From the NCBI GenBank assembly GCA_963281155.1, contig CAUJLY010000004.1, positions 930,001 through 994,000 of the forward strand: a DNA stretch of 64,000 nt, given 5' to 3'. A model generated the notes under the pieces. The model did no database searches and had not been told where the DNA came from. It worked only from the letters and a program-made list of their open reading frames with translations. Positions 31,895 to 44,481 of this stretch are shown one piece after another (positions within the stretch are counted from its first letter, which is position 1; the number at the start of each line of letters is the position of its first letter). The DNA is from Rhabditophanes sp. KR3021 (taxonomy: Eukaryota > Nematoda > Chromadorea > Rhabditida > Alloionematidae). The position numbers were made by a program, and so were the translations under genes.

Positions 31895-34800
31895 TTAAGT
31901 TTGATGAGACAACTTGTGTGTTTCGAGACCGTCAGCCGTCGTGAAGCCAGCATCGCAACTGACACAAATGTGGGTTCGGGTGCAGTGGTCGGTGACGAAA
32001 TGGTTTTGGAGGGTGATGACGTCTGTGTAGATTTTATTGCAGATAGCGCAACTTAATTTTTGATCAGGAACGGGATCAAGGTGGGGAGAAGGATTGATTG
32101 TCGTTGATTTTTCGTCTTCTTCTCCCGTCTTTGCCTCTTCTGGTCCATTAGGAGAAGGATTTGTGGTTGAGGGGATGTCTTCGTCGGTAGCTTTAGTTCC
32201 TCCATCAAGTACCAACAAATTAGAATTTCCACCTGAAAAGTGAGCCGTTAAATGAGCTTCCAAACTTGGTATATTAGGGTAAATCTTAAAACATCCTGGA
32301 ATGACAAAATTCATTAATTGATATGCTTAAATGTATGTATTAAAAAAACTTTTATCAATCTTTCTGTGAAGTCGTTTAAATTTTAAGGTTAACTAAAAGC
32401 TATTTAGTGTCATGACGCTAATCTGGATTATTGCAACGAACATTAATACACATCATTTGATTATAAGTGAAGATCTTTAAATTTACACGTTTAGCAAGAA
32501 TACTCTTCCAAACGTATTTAACAGTGAATCTAGGGCGATATGTTTCTTGCCAAATAAATTGAGCAAGTCGTGATATTCAGATTTAACACTCTGCCTAATC
32601 ATATTTACATATCTCCTTTTAACCTGTTATCTTAACTAATCGCTTGTTATTCTATTGTAATCATTTTTAGCGTTAACATCTGCTCAATTGGAGTTATGAA
32701 TCTAAGATGGCAAAAGAAGAAAGTATCAAGAGAGGAGTAGAAATGGTAACTGGCATGGTGAAATATGAAGTATTGAAGAAGTTGGCCCAATAAAGACTTG
32801 CAAAGTTGAAGACAGCTTGTCGATGTCTACATATAATGCTGAGTTCCTCCAAGAACCACAAAAGTGGTAGAAGGTAAATTGAACTGCCTTTAATCACTTA
32901 TTTATTATTTTAGCTCCGGCCAAACCTGTTTCCAAGTTATTGTCGATTTTTGCTGATGTAGTGCCAAAAGTCAAGGAACTACCACCGACTACTCAACAAA
33001 TCGAGGCCAAGAAAGAATGAAGAAGGTAATGTTGAACAAAGCTAAGGGCACTTTTAAAAAGAAATATGATGCAGCCCCATTTCTCAAGGAGTTTGTTAAC
33101 TTTGAGAAGGTTTTGGAAAAATGGAATCGGATCATGAAGAATTAAAAATTGCCTAGTTTCAAACTAATATCCATTATTGTTCACCTTGGCAACCAACTTG
33201 GAATTGAAAATAAAATTTGCTTTTGAAATAACTTAAGCACGAAACATGATCGACGCTTACCAAGTTCCTGGTGAATTAGACGAAATGACAATTTGGGAAA
33301 GCAGAAAGTTTGTCAACAATCAAAAGACGTTGCTGCTCCTAATCAACTTTCCAGACTCATTCAGAATTTGAAGGATGAATCCGAGACAATTCGTCTAAAT
33401 GGAACTCTAGCACATTTTGTACTGTTCGAGGAAAGAATCTCTTTGTCTAGGAAGCTTAAAACTCTTAGGACGTTATCTGAAGATCATCAAAAAAGACCGA
33501 AGAATTTTGAAAACGACTCCCAATAATCCACAAGTGTAAGTATTGCAAGCAAGTTTGGCTAGTAGTGGCACTTCAACAACGCCACCTGTGACGGACTTCA
33601 GAATTTGCGTCCTCGATCTAGAACGAAGACCAACGAAATGAGTTTTTCTGAGTTAGGGAAGTTTTTTTGGAGGAGACATCTAATCCTACAGATGATGAAG
33701 CGGAGTGTGGTGACTCTAAACCGAAACTAAGGGTAAGAGGATGCAAGCACATCGGTGTGCTTATCAAAAATGATAAAGATTTGATGCTAAGATTTGTTAA
33801 ACATGCGAATGAATGTGGATTAATTTTTGGTGAAAATGGACTCCGTTCAAAGAAAGTCGAGAAGATGGTCGAGTGTATTGAACAAGCATGTGAAGTGCAT
33901 TTTTGAAGGTCGGCGACGAAGTAGAAGACAACAATCTTTCCAATAGAGAAAACAATGCATCAGGTCATCAATGACGTCTTGAAAATGATTGTAGTGAAGC
34001 TGGTTGCCAGTTTAAAAGAAGTTGCCGAAAATCTTGGCTCTGTTTGTATGAAACGTTACAAGTGGCAGATCACCAGCTATGACCATGGAAACTCAGTCAA
34101 GGCCCCTGCAATTGGAGCATCTTAGCTAAAAGGGCTTTTGATGCAAAGAAATTTTTTGAATCCAAATTTTAATTTTCTGTCTTTTACTATAGGTTTTAAT
34201 TATTGTGTTTCTATAGTTTTTTACTTGTCTATCTCATAATAATTTTTTTAATTCTGTCCCATAATTACCTAAAATAAAAAAATTAACTAAGGTCATTTAA
34301 AAGGTGTACTTTCCTGGCCTCGGACATCTATAATCTTTGCCATCTTTGAGGTGAAGGTGAAAGGAGTGGTAATGAATTTGGAGCTCTAGACACGTTCCAA
34401 ACCTTATCTTACAAAGACAACAATCTTTAAAGGGTGTCTTTGAGGTGGCGTCTGTGTTTATATAGTCTGGAAGGTGTACTTCTACGGGAGTGGGAGTATC
34501 ATAGTTGTTCAGGTTTTTGGTAGGGATAAAGGATGATGACGAGGATGGAGTTGAGTGATGCGTGGAACCAGAGGGGAAGGGAAAATTTGGAGTAGGAGAT
34601 AATAGGTTGTTGTTCTTACCGAAAAGATTGCCTACTGATGAAGAGTTCATTGAGAAAGTTGCTGAAGGTGGCGTGGTTGGATTACTTGGTACCATTAAAT
34701 TATCTTGATTTGAATCATTAACTTGGCTTGAATTAACAACTTGACTTGAGTTAACAACTTGACTTGAGTTAGCAACTTGAGTAAGACTGTTTTGACTTGA

Positions 34801-37800
34801 ATTAGGTTGAGTGGTTGGAGGAATCCAAACATTCGAAGTCATCTTATCACATTGATCATCATTCGAATCTTCGACGGCATCATTATTAGGGGAAGAAGTT
34901 CTTGAAATGTCAAACACAAATGCCTTGTCCTCATTCTTTTCATGCAACTCAACTAATTTAGTCGCAATCTTCAAGATAGATTTAAGGGCACTTTCACAGT
35001 CATTAGAATCAACAGAATTCAGAGAATGCGCGTTACACTTAATCAAATTCATCTGAACTTCACTAATCTTCCCTAGCTGTGCCAATTGCTTGACGTGCTG
35101 CTGAGACCGAAGATGTTTAGCCAAAACTCCGTGAGACCTAAATGTTTTTATTATATTAGTCAACTCATCATTAAAAGTATGTCGATTTTTAGTTATATTT
35201 TTTGGTTTCAATTATTTTTTTGGTTTTAATTAATTTTGGTTTTATTTAAAATTACCTGAACCCCGTTGCGCATTGGATGCAGATGAATGAGCGGGCATTC
35301 GAGGAATTACTACCGTGACCGTAAGCATTAACATTTTTAGAAAGTTTTGAGTTACCTATGCCGTTAGTAGGGTGACTGCTCCCATTGGACAAGGGACTTC
35401 CGGAAGATCCACTTTTTTTGCCCCCGATGCTAATAGATTCTAAAAAGAGATCTTTAATGGAGACACTATTAGAAGGGTGTATAGTTTCGATGTGTTTCTG
35501 CATTGAGTTCTTGGAACGGGTAGAGGCACGGCATTCCGGACAGTGGTAGGTTTTGGATTTGGTTTGTTGTTGTTCGATGACGTGGGTGTGACGGTGTAGT
35601 GTCAACTCTTGCTCTTTTCGGAACTTCTTCTCACACAGATCGCAAATGAACTCCTGGCTTTCTGTTGCTAGGAATGATTCCATCGTCTGCATTGACTTCA
35701 TTTTGACGTAATTAGTAGGGGCGCCTTCAAGTTCGAATGCCTTTTGCTGAGAAAATGATTCAATGCGCTTTCTTGTGTTGGCAGGAGTATCATTAGTTAC
35801 GAGAGAAGAACTGCCGCAAAACGTAGTTTCGCTTTCACTGAAAAAAGATGGAGGAGCCGAGTGACATCTATTTGGTCTTTCAGGTTCAGGCCAATCAGAA
35901 GTAGTCTCACATCTAGAGAAGGTCCATTTGGACAACGGAGTGTGAGCTCGTCTTTCATCCAGGATGTTTTCTTGCCCATATTTACGGTAATGAGTTTCTT
36001 CCATAGCTTCCTTACGCCTGCCCTTGTCATCATCTACATCAGAGTCACAGTCTTCATTTAGGAATTCGATTTCACGCTCCGTCATCTTTTTGATTTCTGC
36101 ATCTTCTGTAGGATCATCATCAATGATTCGTAAGGAGTCGTCGTCATCGTCACTCTCATTATCATCTTCATTCATATCTTGTTGTTCTAAAGTGTCAATT
36201 CCAATCTTCTGGTCCGCTAACCTCCTACGGTGTGCTTTAGACAAAAGATGCTTCGTCAAGTTTCCCTTTGTTTTGAAGGAAAAGTTGCATTGGATACATT
36301 TGAAGGGTCTGATGTCCTGAAAAAGGGCTTAATATAAAGAACAAAAGGTTCAAGTAAGTACCGTATGTGAGTTGAGGTGCTTCTTCAGCATCGAGGGCTT
36401 CTTGCATCTAATGCCGCATCGCTCACACACATATCTGCCACGACCACGGCCACGCACATACGTATAAACTTCGTTGGCATCTGCTTTGTACCCAGATAAT
36501 CCCGAAATACTTTCGATTCGAACGCGTTTAGGAATTGGCTTCAAAACTTTATACAAATCCTTGGAAAAGTCTGCCTTAGCTAGACTTTCCACACCCTCCC
36601 CAACTTCCTCAACACCAGCCTTCTTCTCTTCATCTTCCTCATCAATAAGCATCATCTCGTAGTCTTTTTTACCCGTATTGTATGGCGATGTGGATGAAGT
36701 AGAACCCTGTCTTGGGCCCTCGATCTTCTTTCCCATCCCATACTCAAATTTGTGACTAGGAAAAGGTGCAGGAGGTGCCCTTAGATGGGTAGGAGCTGTC
36801 GAATTAGACGATGATGGCGTTTCTACTAAACCTGGCCCCAGCCAATTATTCCCAAAACTAGGGGATGATGTTGTTGTCGACCCACCTTCTACTGCTTCTC
36901 CTGTTCCGGGTACCTCAGTCGTGGGTAACGATGGTTTGAGACAAACATACGTTTGACTGGTAATATTTCGGAGGCCATTCCTGGAGGGGGGAGTTCCGTT
37001 GGGAAGGTCTCCACCCCCACTTGCTAAATCTGTCGAAAGTAGAGGATTGTTCATGGTGACGGTGTAAGGCATCTGAGACGAAACTTGATTCGAAACATAA
37101 TTTATCATCGTACCAATATCGTTTTTGATGATTTCATGCGATTTAGGAGAAATGGACTCCCCACTCTGTCCGTTGCAACACTTCGATTCAGAAGTTGACT
37201 TGTTGGTTGTGGCTGTCATTTGTGCATCTTTTGCTGCATTAGCGGCATCATTTATTGCTGCTCGAGCTGCGAAATAAGTCACTACATTGTCAGTACCAGG
37301 AATTATTGATCCTATGTTCTTCGTTATATGATTCCTTGTAGTCTCCATCATTATTTTCTTCACTTTACTCATTAGAATCTCATCATGGTAAGGTTTCAGG
37401 AGTTTCTGGTCTATTTGAGGTAGCAAATCTTCCGCCTGTTCTTTTAGTTTGTTCAAATCACTTTCGGAAATAGGCAGTTCAGAAAGTCTAGGCATTTTCA
37501 TAGGAAGCCGGACCAATTCGTCATTATTCGTAAAGACAGAGTCGGGGAAGATTCGCTTACGAGACAATTCCGTCAGCTGCCCGGTGTTTGTTTCATTGTT
37601 GTTTGAGGTAGAGGGAGATGAACCGTCCCCATTATTCATGTCACTTTCATGAGTTGTGGCAGAGAACTTTTTGCTACATTTGAGGGCATGTGTCTGCATT
37701 CCTGCTTCATTTGGAAAGCCAAGTTTGCAGAATTCACATGTATTTCCACGGGCCGAAGAATTCTCAAATGATTTCAAAAGTGGATGTCCAGAAGTTAATG

Positions 37801-39403
37801 AACCTGTTATACTCATCGGAGCTAACACGACCAAATCTTTCTTGGGACAAATTTGTGAATGGCCTGAATCTGGGGATCCCTGGTCTGAAAAGGACCTCCT
37901 ACTAGCGGTAGAATTTCCATTCCCTGATCCAATTGAATCCAGAATCGCCATTGAGGAAGATTGTTTCTGGTAAGTGCGTCTTTTAGCAATGACAGGCGAC
38001 TGCTCAACAATGGCTGCATTATCCGTAATTAATTTGGTGATCCTTTCCGTGATGTCTTCACCATTTAAAAGTCCCCCCGAAGAAGGTTCTCTTGTCAAGG
38101 GAGCGGAAGCACAGCTCATCTGTGGGGAATGGAAAGAAGAAGGCAAAGTTGGTTGGGGCCTAACAATCGGACTTTGGCCAGTAATTGAAAGACCATTGTT
38201 CAAAGGCGTTGCTGAACTTGCCTGAGGAGGTAACGCCTGTCGACTCAACATCTGATGATTACCTGCAGACTTCAACTGACTTTCCTTCACCAACTTAGCT
38301 ACCTCTTCTTCATAATTTCTGGTTTGTTGCAACTGATTGACTTGTGGTTGAGGTTGAGTAATTGAAGCAAGATTGTTAATAGCTGGCGACATATTTCCGC
38401 CCACATTATTGTTATGTAGTAGTTGAGAAATTATCCTTTCCTGAAGTGATTGTTCCTGAGCGCTAATTTGCTGTTGGTTCCTTTGACTATTCAATTGGTC
38501 AAGGAATTGAGCTAGTTGTTGTTGTTGAATGTTATGTTGTTGCTGAGCTAACGCCTGAGCCTGAACTTGCTGCTGATGAGGAGCTTGGTGTTGAATTAAA
38601 TTGTGAAGGGAAGCGTTTTGGTTGAGTCGTTGGAGGATTGCGACGATGTCTTGGTCAATTATGGAGTTTGCTTGATGTTGTTGGAGCTGCTGCTGCTGTT
38701 GTTGTTGTTGTATTTGCAGCTTGGTGACTTGGCCACGGAATGCGTGGAGTGAATTTTGTTGGTGACTTACAACATTCTGGATGGTAGAGGCAGGCACACC
38801 TTCATTTATCAACCTCTTTAATATTTCAGCATTCTTCAACTCCTGCACCTGAATAGCCTGCAAAGCCAGAGCAAGGGAATTGTTTGGAGAAATAGAACCA
38901 CCATTACTACTTAACTGGCCTGAACTATTATTTATCTGCGATTGTATGGCCAACAATTGCTGTTGTTGTTGTTGTTGGTGCTGCTGCTGCTGCAAAAGTG
39001 AAGGAGTATTGTTTCGAGCATTTTGGAGTTGTTGCTGTTGTTGCAACTGATGATTTGCAAGCAACTGGTGGTAAATCAAACTTTGATTGGCACTATTCCC
39101 ATTTGCTAATAGATTAGTATTGTTGGAAATAAGGGATGCTGTTTGTTGTTGCTGAAACAATTGCTGCAAGAAATTATTCTGAGCAACTAATGTCATATCA
39201 GTCCCATTCTGAGTATTATTGTGATTATTTAGAGAATTAAGGATATTAGCTGGTGAAATGCCTCCCGCCACAGCTACCGCCACATTAGACAACTCATTCA
39301 ATCCCGAAGTTGTCTGCTGATGTTGATGGCCATTTGAAATAGAATTATTACTAGAAATTGATGCCTGAGATGAAACCAGCTCCTGATTAGACAGAAAAGA
39401 CAT
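31895..39403 (-). CDS. sma-9: Schnurri-class C2H2 zinc-finger transcription factor SMA-9 (1775 aa)
   Basis: Exons are 39403-36362, 36316-35256, 35137-34314 and 32295-31895. The first about 400 residues are Gln/Asn-rich, with polyQ runs. Finger pair 1 (about 990-1043) reads [19 protein letters not shown], then [20 protein letters not shown], the hallmark of Drosophila Schnurri, HIVEP and worm SMA-9. A triple group follows (about 1240-1385: [31 protein letters not shown]), then a C-terminal group in exons 3-4 with [29 protein letters not shown] and [10 protein letters not shown]. Schnurri proteins act with Smads in BMP signalling; SMA-9 controls body size and mesoderm fate in C. elegans. Introns 1 and 2 are canonical. 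Intron 3 (2018 nt) has the non-canonical donor GAAAGT yet restores frame and a perfect finger. Without that splice the frame ends at a stop codon at 34297. Confidence 0.88.
32707..34125 (+). pseudogene. Degenerate protein-coding locus inside sma-9 intron 3, antisense
   Basis: Several plus-strand stretches read like protein but are broken by stops and frame changes: [20 protein letters not shown] at 32707; [20 protein letters not shown] after an intron-like gtaaat...ttttag at about 32874-32913; [20 protein letters not shown] near 33060; [20 protein letters not shown] near 33380; [20 protein letters not shown] near 33740; and [15 protein letters not shown] near 34048. The remains of a splice structure suggest a former spliced gene or an old element rather than a processed copy. 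I do not recognise the family. The last segment resembles a degenerate locus at the right end of the window. Could also be an unannotated gene with unusual splicing, but at least six breaks make that unlikely. Confidence 0.5.
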
Positions 39404-41162
39404 CAGGATTTAGGTTGCTTTGTTATTTAAATGTTTAATGGATTGCAAATAGTAAGAGCCAAAAAGGCAGACTTGTGGATGTTTTAGGAGCTATTTTTGC
39501 AATTTTTGAATTTATTAAAAATAAGATTCGGAAATCTGAAATTAATTATTGGATTAATATTGGTACATAGATTAATGTTACTTAATTAAAAGTAAATTAA
39601 TATAATTAAACGTGAATTAATCCTATTGAAATAAACGCAATTTAATAATATTGAATTAAGGTAAATTAAATGAGCGCAGACAATTTCCTAATAAAAAGGC
39701 AAGACAAGTCGAATTGATAGTTTATAAATAGATCAAAGAACGTTCATAAAAAACTGATCAAACAAAAGGCATCCACAGTACCGATCAATGCATTCAGCAG
39801 TTGCCTTTGATAATTTCTTTAACAGTTGCGTATGATAATTAATTTAAAAGTTGCATATAATAGTTTAATCCAAATAGATAGAATAATAAAGGGCAACTAA
39901 AAAAACATCTGAACCATTGGAATTAGGAAAATATTTATATTCACCACCACAATTAGACAAATAAAAAAACATTCAAAATAAATTAACCTAGAGGTACTAA
40001 AAAAAGATATATATAATATGCAGTCAGAAATAGACACATATAAATCTATAGTATCTATAGTATGTAGTAGTAATAATGTATATATTTTCTCTAGTTGAAA
40101 GGATGTGATTTGGCAAAGGCAAGGACAGAGAATGTTGAGTGATCAATAGTAGGACAGGTTAGTACGGGTAGAAGAATATGTGGTGGTGATTGCGAGGAGG
40201 GTGATCACCAAAAACTGAGAATAAATTTTGAATTGAAAAGGTATTTGTAAATGTTCTTTACAACATCACAAATTAAAAATCGGAAGTGATGGTGGAAAAA
40301 GGTTAGAAGGTAAAGAGAAAAACGAAAAAAAGCATGTGATTTTTGTTTTGTTTTCATATTTGTCTTCAATATAATTAGTGTTGGACAGAAAAGGTTTAAG
40401 GGTGAAGATCAGGGTCTACAAGTTGTTGTTATTTGTGAGGACATTGTCAAAACGTGTATTATATTATCCTTGATAAGAGGAAATGACGACAACACCCATC
40501 ACAATCATATTAAAATACATTTTTAGTTGTAGTACAAAAATTACATTGAAATGTGATTAAAAGATAACAACTAAAAAAATCACTTTATGCCTATACAACA
40601 AATTGATTCCTTCCATTCAAAATAAACTACATATCCAAAACACAATCCTGAATGATTACTAAATAATGGTTAATAAAAAAAGAGCTATATACTTTAATAA
40701 CTACAATAATAATATTATGAATTATTTTTCTTGATAAAATGTGATGCTCTTTTTTCGGTGTTTACATTTGGCTTTCAGACTATTATACATACCATTTTAT
40801 TTATTGTCTACTGGTAAATGAAATGTCGAAACATGAAGAAGGTCGGAAATATGAATTTTTGTTTAATCCTGTTAAATTTTGTAATAATGGATTGTTCCAA
40901 CAACCAGGTATTTTATACTTCCTACGTCATTTCTTTGATTAACCATATTTTATGTGAGGGTGATTGTGATACCCATATATTTAGGTATTGACAGCTAAAT
41001 ATGTGTTTGATCGTTGACCAAATAACTGTGTGAATTATTTGTGTGTACTGATATTTTATTTTGGTGATAATGAGCAACCAACTTAAAACTAGACACTTTA
41101 ACCTTTTGGTTGGGTGTTGGAGACGTCAAAAATCAGATGAAACTGTCAATACTAATATAACT

Positions 41163-41249
41163 AGTAACTTTAGGTTGTATTACATTCAATACAAATAAGT
41201 GTTAACTTTAGGTTTTATTAAGTTAAATATAAATAATTGTTAACTTTAG
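41163..41249. repeat. 38-bp tandem repeat, two copies plus a partial third
   Basis: The element starting gttaactttagg recurs with its 'taac' at 41165, 41203 and 41241, a period of exactly 38. Copy 1 and copy 2 differ at several positions. Non-coding. Confidence 0.75.
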
Positions 41250-44200
41250 TTACCTTTTGTGTAGTTAGTAATGATTTGGAAAGGCAATTAATTTTTCCAT
41301 AACATAATCCTTCCTAAACATAATCTGTATTGCCTTCATCTTAAGCCGACTTCTCAATTTAGATAATGAGGATATATAAATATAAATATTGGTGGATAAT
41401 AAAAAGAAGCGAATAAATATATTCACAACAAAAAAGCATGCACTTTTGGCATCTTTTTGACAAACCAAATAATAACAAAGATAGATAAATATCTACGTCA
41501 AAAAGTGAAGATACTATATATTTATGTATCTGGAACCATTAAAAGATATATATTTTTGCCTGCCATCTAAATAAAATAAACAAAAATTGGCATTCCAAAA
41601 CCTTCACACATCTTTAATTATACCCATGTGACTTTAAATTAAACTTAGGTAAATACAAATGATACTTGTGATGTTCATCAACCAATGAACAAATATAAAT
41701 GTAGCAAAAAATGTATATAATATTAGATAATTAATTCATAAAATTGCAACACCCAAAAAACGCATCAAATCATGACACATACAAAATGACAAGAAAAATA
41801 TAATTTGTGATGAAGTATCAAAAAACCGCATACACATTAAATATTTTAAATAATGAACATTTTATCATACCTACACATACATATTTATTCTTCTTCTTTC
41901 ATTCAAACAAATACACTTACACACATACACCAACAATCTCTACAAAAGCAAAATGAAAAGAAGATGAGTTGATAAGAGGGTTTATGTATGCATTTAATAA
42001 TAATTTTGTTGGTATCACTAAATGTCGATGTAACTAAAGGTTTGTCGTTACTGAGTCTTCAAACTTTTAAGTGACGTTATTTTAATCAACTTTCACCAAA
42101 TTAATTCTTTTCCTTCATTTTACACATAATTCAATTTTGGCTCTAATTAAGGAATTTAAGAAAGTTCATCATAAATTAGCACAAATCCATGAACGACACA
42201 CTTATAATTAATTATTTCCAATTTTTGATCACGACGCATACCTTCGCATACCCTAAACTTTGGTTTCTTAAATGAGATAAAAAAGGAAAACAATGAGAAA
42301 GGATTTTTTTGGTAAAGCTTTTATCAGCTTGGGAAAGGGGCAGATAGACTTAGGTGGGTTTGCACTTTAGCTTAATATTGTTTGAAAGTTTAGACATTTT
42401 TGATTTGGTAAATAATGAATGTTGTATAATTATTCAAAAAGAGTAAGGGTAGCCTTTGCAAATATTGCGTGGCAAACTAAAAAATAAGGAATATAATTTG
42501 GATTAAATGTGATGGATAAAAATGCGCGAGCTTCAATCAATCGACCAAATGAAAGGTGATTTATAAGAGACTAGTCATTTATTATCTAATCAAAATCAAT
42601 TTTCTCTGTTAATGACCGTTTGTTTCAAAGAGGGCAGACGTCAGTAGGCGCATGGCTCTTCAATTTAGGCAGGCGTTTGGGCGAGCATGGTAAAGCAAAT
42701 TGAAAAGTAGTATCACTGGTCAGGGTTCTATCTGAACTTTGGTGGTGATATATTAATAAGTTAGTGGCTTTTAAGAGATATCGAAATGATTGGAAAGGAT
42801 TTGTAGTTTGGGTGGTTTAGAAAAGATATTAGTTTTATAGTTAGAATGAACAATAGTAAAAGACTTATGTAAATTGATCATATTAATTTGACAAAGAACA
42901 GGGTGGTAATGTTTTGGTGTAAACTTTCAAAAAAGAGGAATTCGAAAGCTGAATAAATAAATAAAAAGTTAATTAAGATTCTTCGTATGTGTTTTAGTCT
43001 GACAAGAGGGTAAGAGAGCAGCCCCAGCACAGATAAACTCAAACAACATACACTAACCCTAACATTCTTCTTCTAATTTATATGGTTATTTGTTGTCAAG
43101 GGCAACTGATCTTTTAATGAAAGATTGATTTGGTGTTAAAATTGGATTGTTTTAAATAGTTCTAGTTAATAGGAATGGAAAGATTAGCCTTTTTAGACAG
43201 AATAATAGAGTTTAGTGAAGTTTTAAGTAGATTAGGTGTAGTAGCTGAAAATAGAAGAATTAATATTTCAAAATACTAAGAATTTATAATCTCGCACAAT
43301 TCGTCAAAAGTTTAGACAGCGTATTTATTCGAAATTCCGGTCAATTCTAAAAAAGCAAAGCAAATTCCAATACAAATAAACAATCATTTTAATATAAATA
43401 AAAATTTAAATAAACATTACTCAATGGTCTGCTAAAATACATAAAAACGAAGGTATCAATGAATAGTAATGTTCAATCAAAAAAATATAAAAGAATAGTT
43501 CTTTGCGCGCAGCAAAGTATAGCTTTTGCACATCTAATTTATGTAATGTAATTTGAGGAAGTAGATATACAAAGGAATATATAGTGTGCTGATTACAAGC
43601 CCTGTCTATAAATATAATCTGCCTTTTTTTGACAACGACCACTAGTCTGCCCTATTTTTATTATTGAGAACATCATGCTTTTCTCTTTTTAAGTTATTTG
43701 TGGCATCAACAACAAAAAATGAATGTGGTACCAACCAAAGGAGCACCACTGCGCCTCATTCTGCAATGGCGTTGTGGAGTCCAAAAACGTTAAATGATGT
43801 AACTTTTTATTTTGAATAAACAGTCCAAATGACTAGTCTAAATAAGTTCAATGGAATGTTAATATTTGTCTACACAATAAAATGTAGTTTGTAAAAGTAT
43901 ATTTCTTTTACTGCCGGACACCACAAAAACAACAACTTTTGTCTGTACCATGAGTAGTAGTATTTTTGTTGTTGTAATTATATTTTACCCTTGAATTGAC
44001 ATTATTTAAAAATAAGTTAAAAAGTGGTGGAAATGTCTAGCTTGTTTAGACTGCAAAAAACAATACTAACATATGGTTTGCACATTTGGTGATCATTCTA
44101 AGAACTAATTACCAATAATTCATTAAGCAATCTAAAAATGTCCTTGTTTCCTGCAAAAAAAACCTATTTTAGTCGAGTTGTTATTTGTACTTAAAAGGTA

Positions 44201-44412
44201 TTTGTGCAATCTAAGTTAGCTAATGAAAATATTTTGATTTTTTCTATTTATGAAAGAACTTTATATTTTTGTTTAAACGGTATTTACGTTAATTTATTTG
44301 GCTAATTCTCTAGAGGCAGTATTTTTGTTTGTGTAATGGAGATATTAGTAGTATATATTTATAATTTTTTATTTCTTGGACGTTGGAGGAGGTAAAATTA
44401 AAGTAAATATAA

Positions 44413-44481
44413 AATTAATTCGTAATTACTAACATAGAATTGATTTATAATTACTAACATAGAATTAATTTATAATAAGTT
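44413..44481. repeat. 25-bp tandem repeat
   Basis: The unit aattaattyrtaattactaac followed by atag starts at 44413 and 44438, with a partial third copy at 44463 (period 25). Non-coding, in the desert upstream of sma-9. Confidence 0.75.

Noticed and set aside
40818..40910. Two overlapping plus-strand frames in the desert, one resembling a signal peptide (MNFCLILLNFVIMDC), followed by gtattt
   Set aside because: The only downstream join adds about ten codons before a stop, and composition does not differ from the surroundings.
42600..42720. A locally GC-richer stretch that might be an RNA gene
   Set aside because: I could not fold it into a tRNA cloverleaf or match it to a known small RNA.
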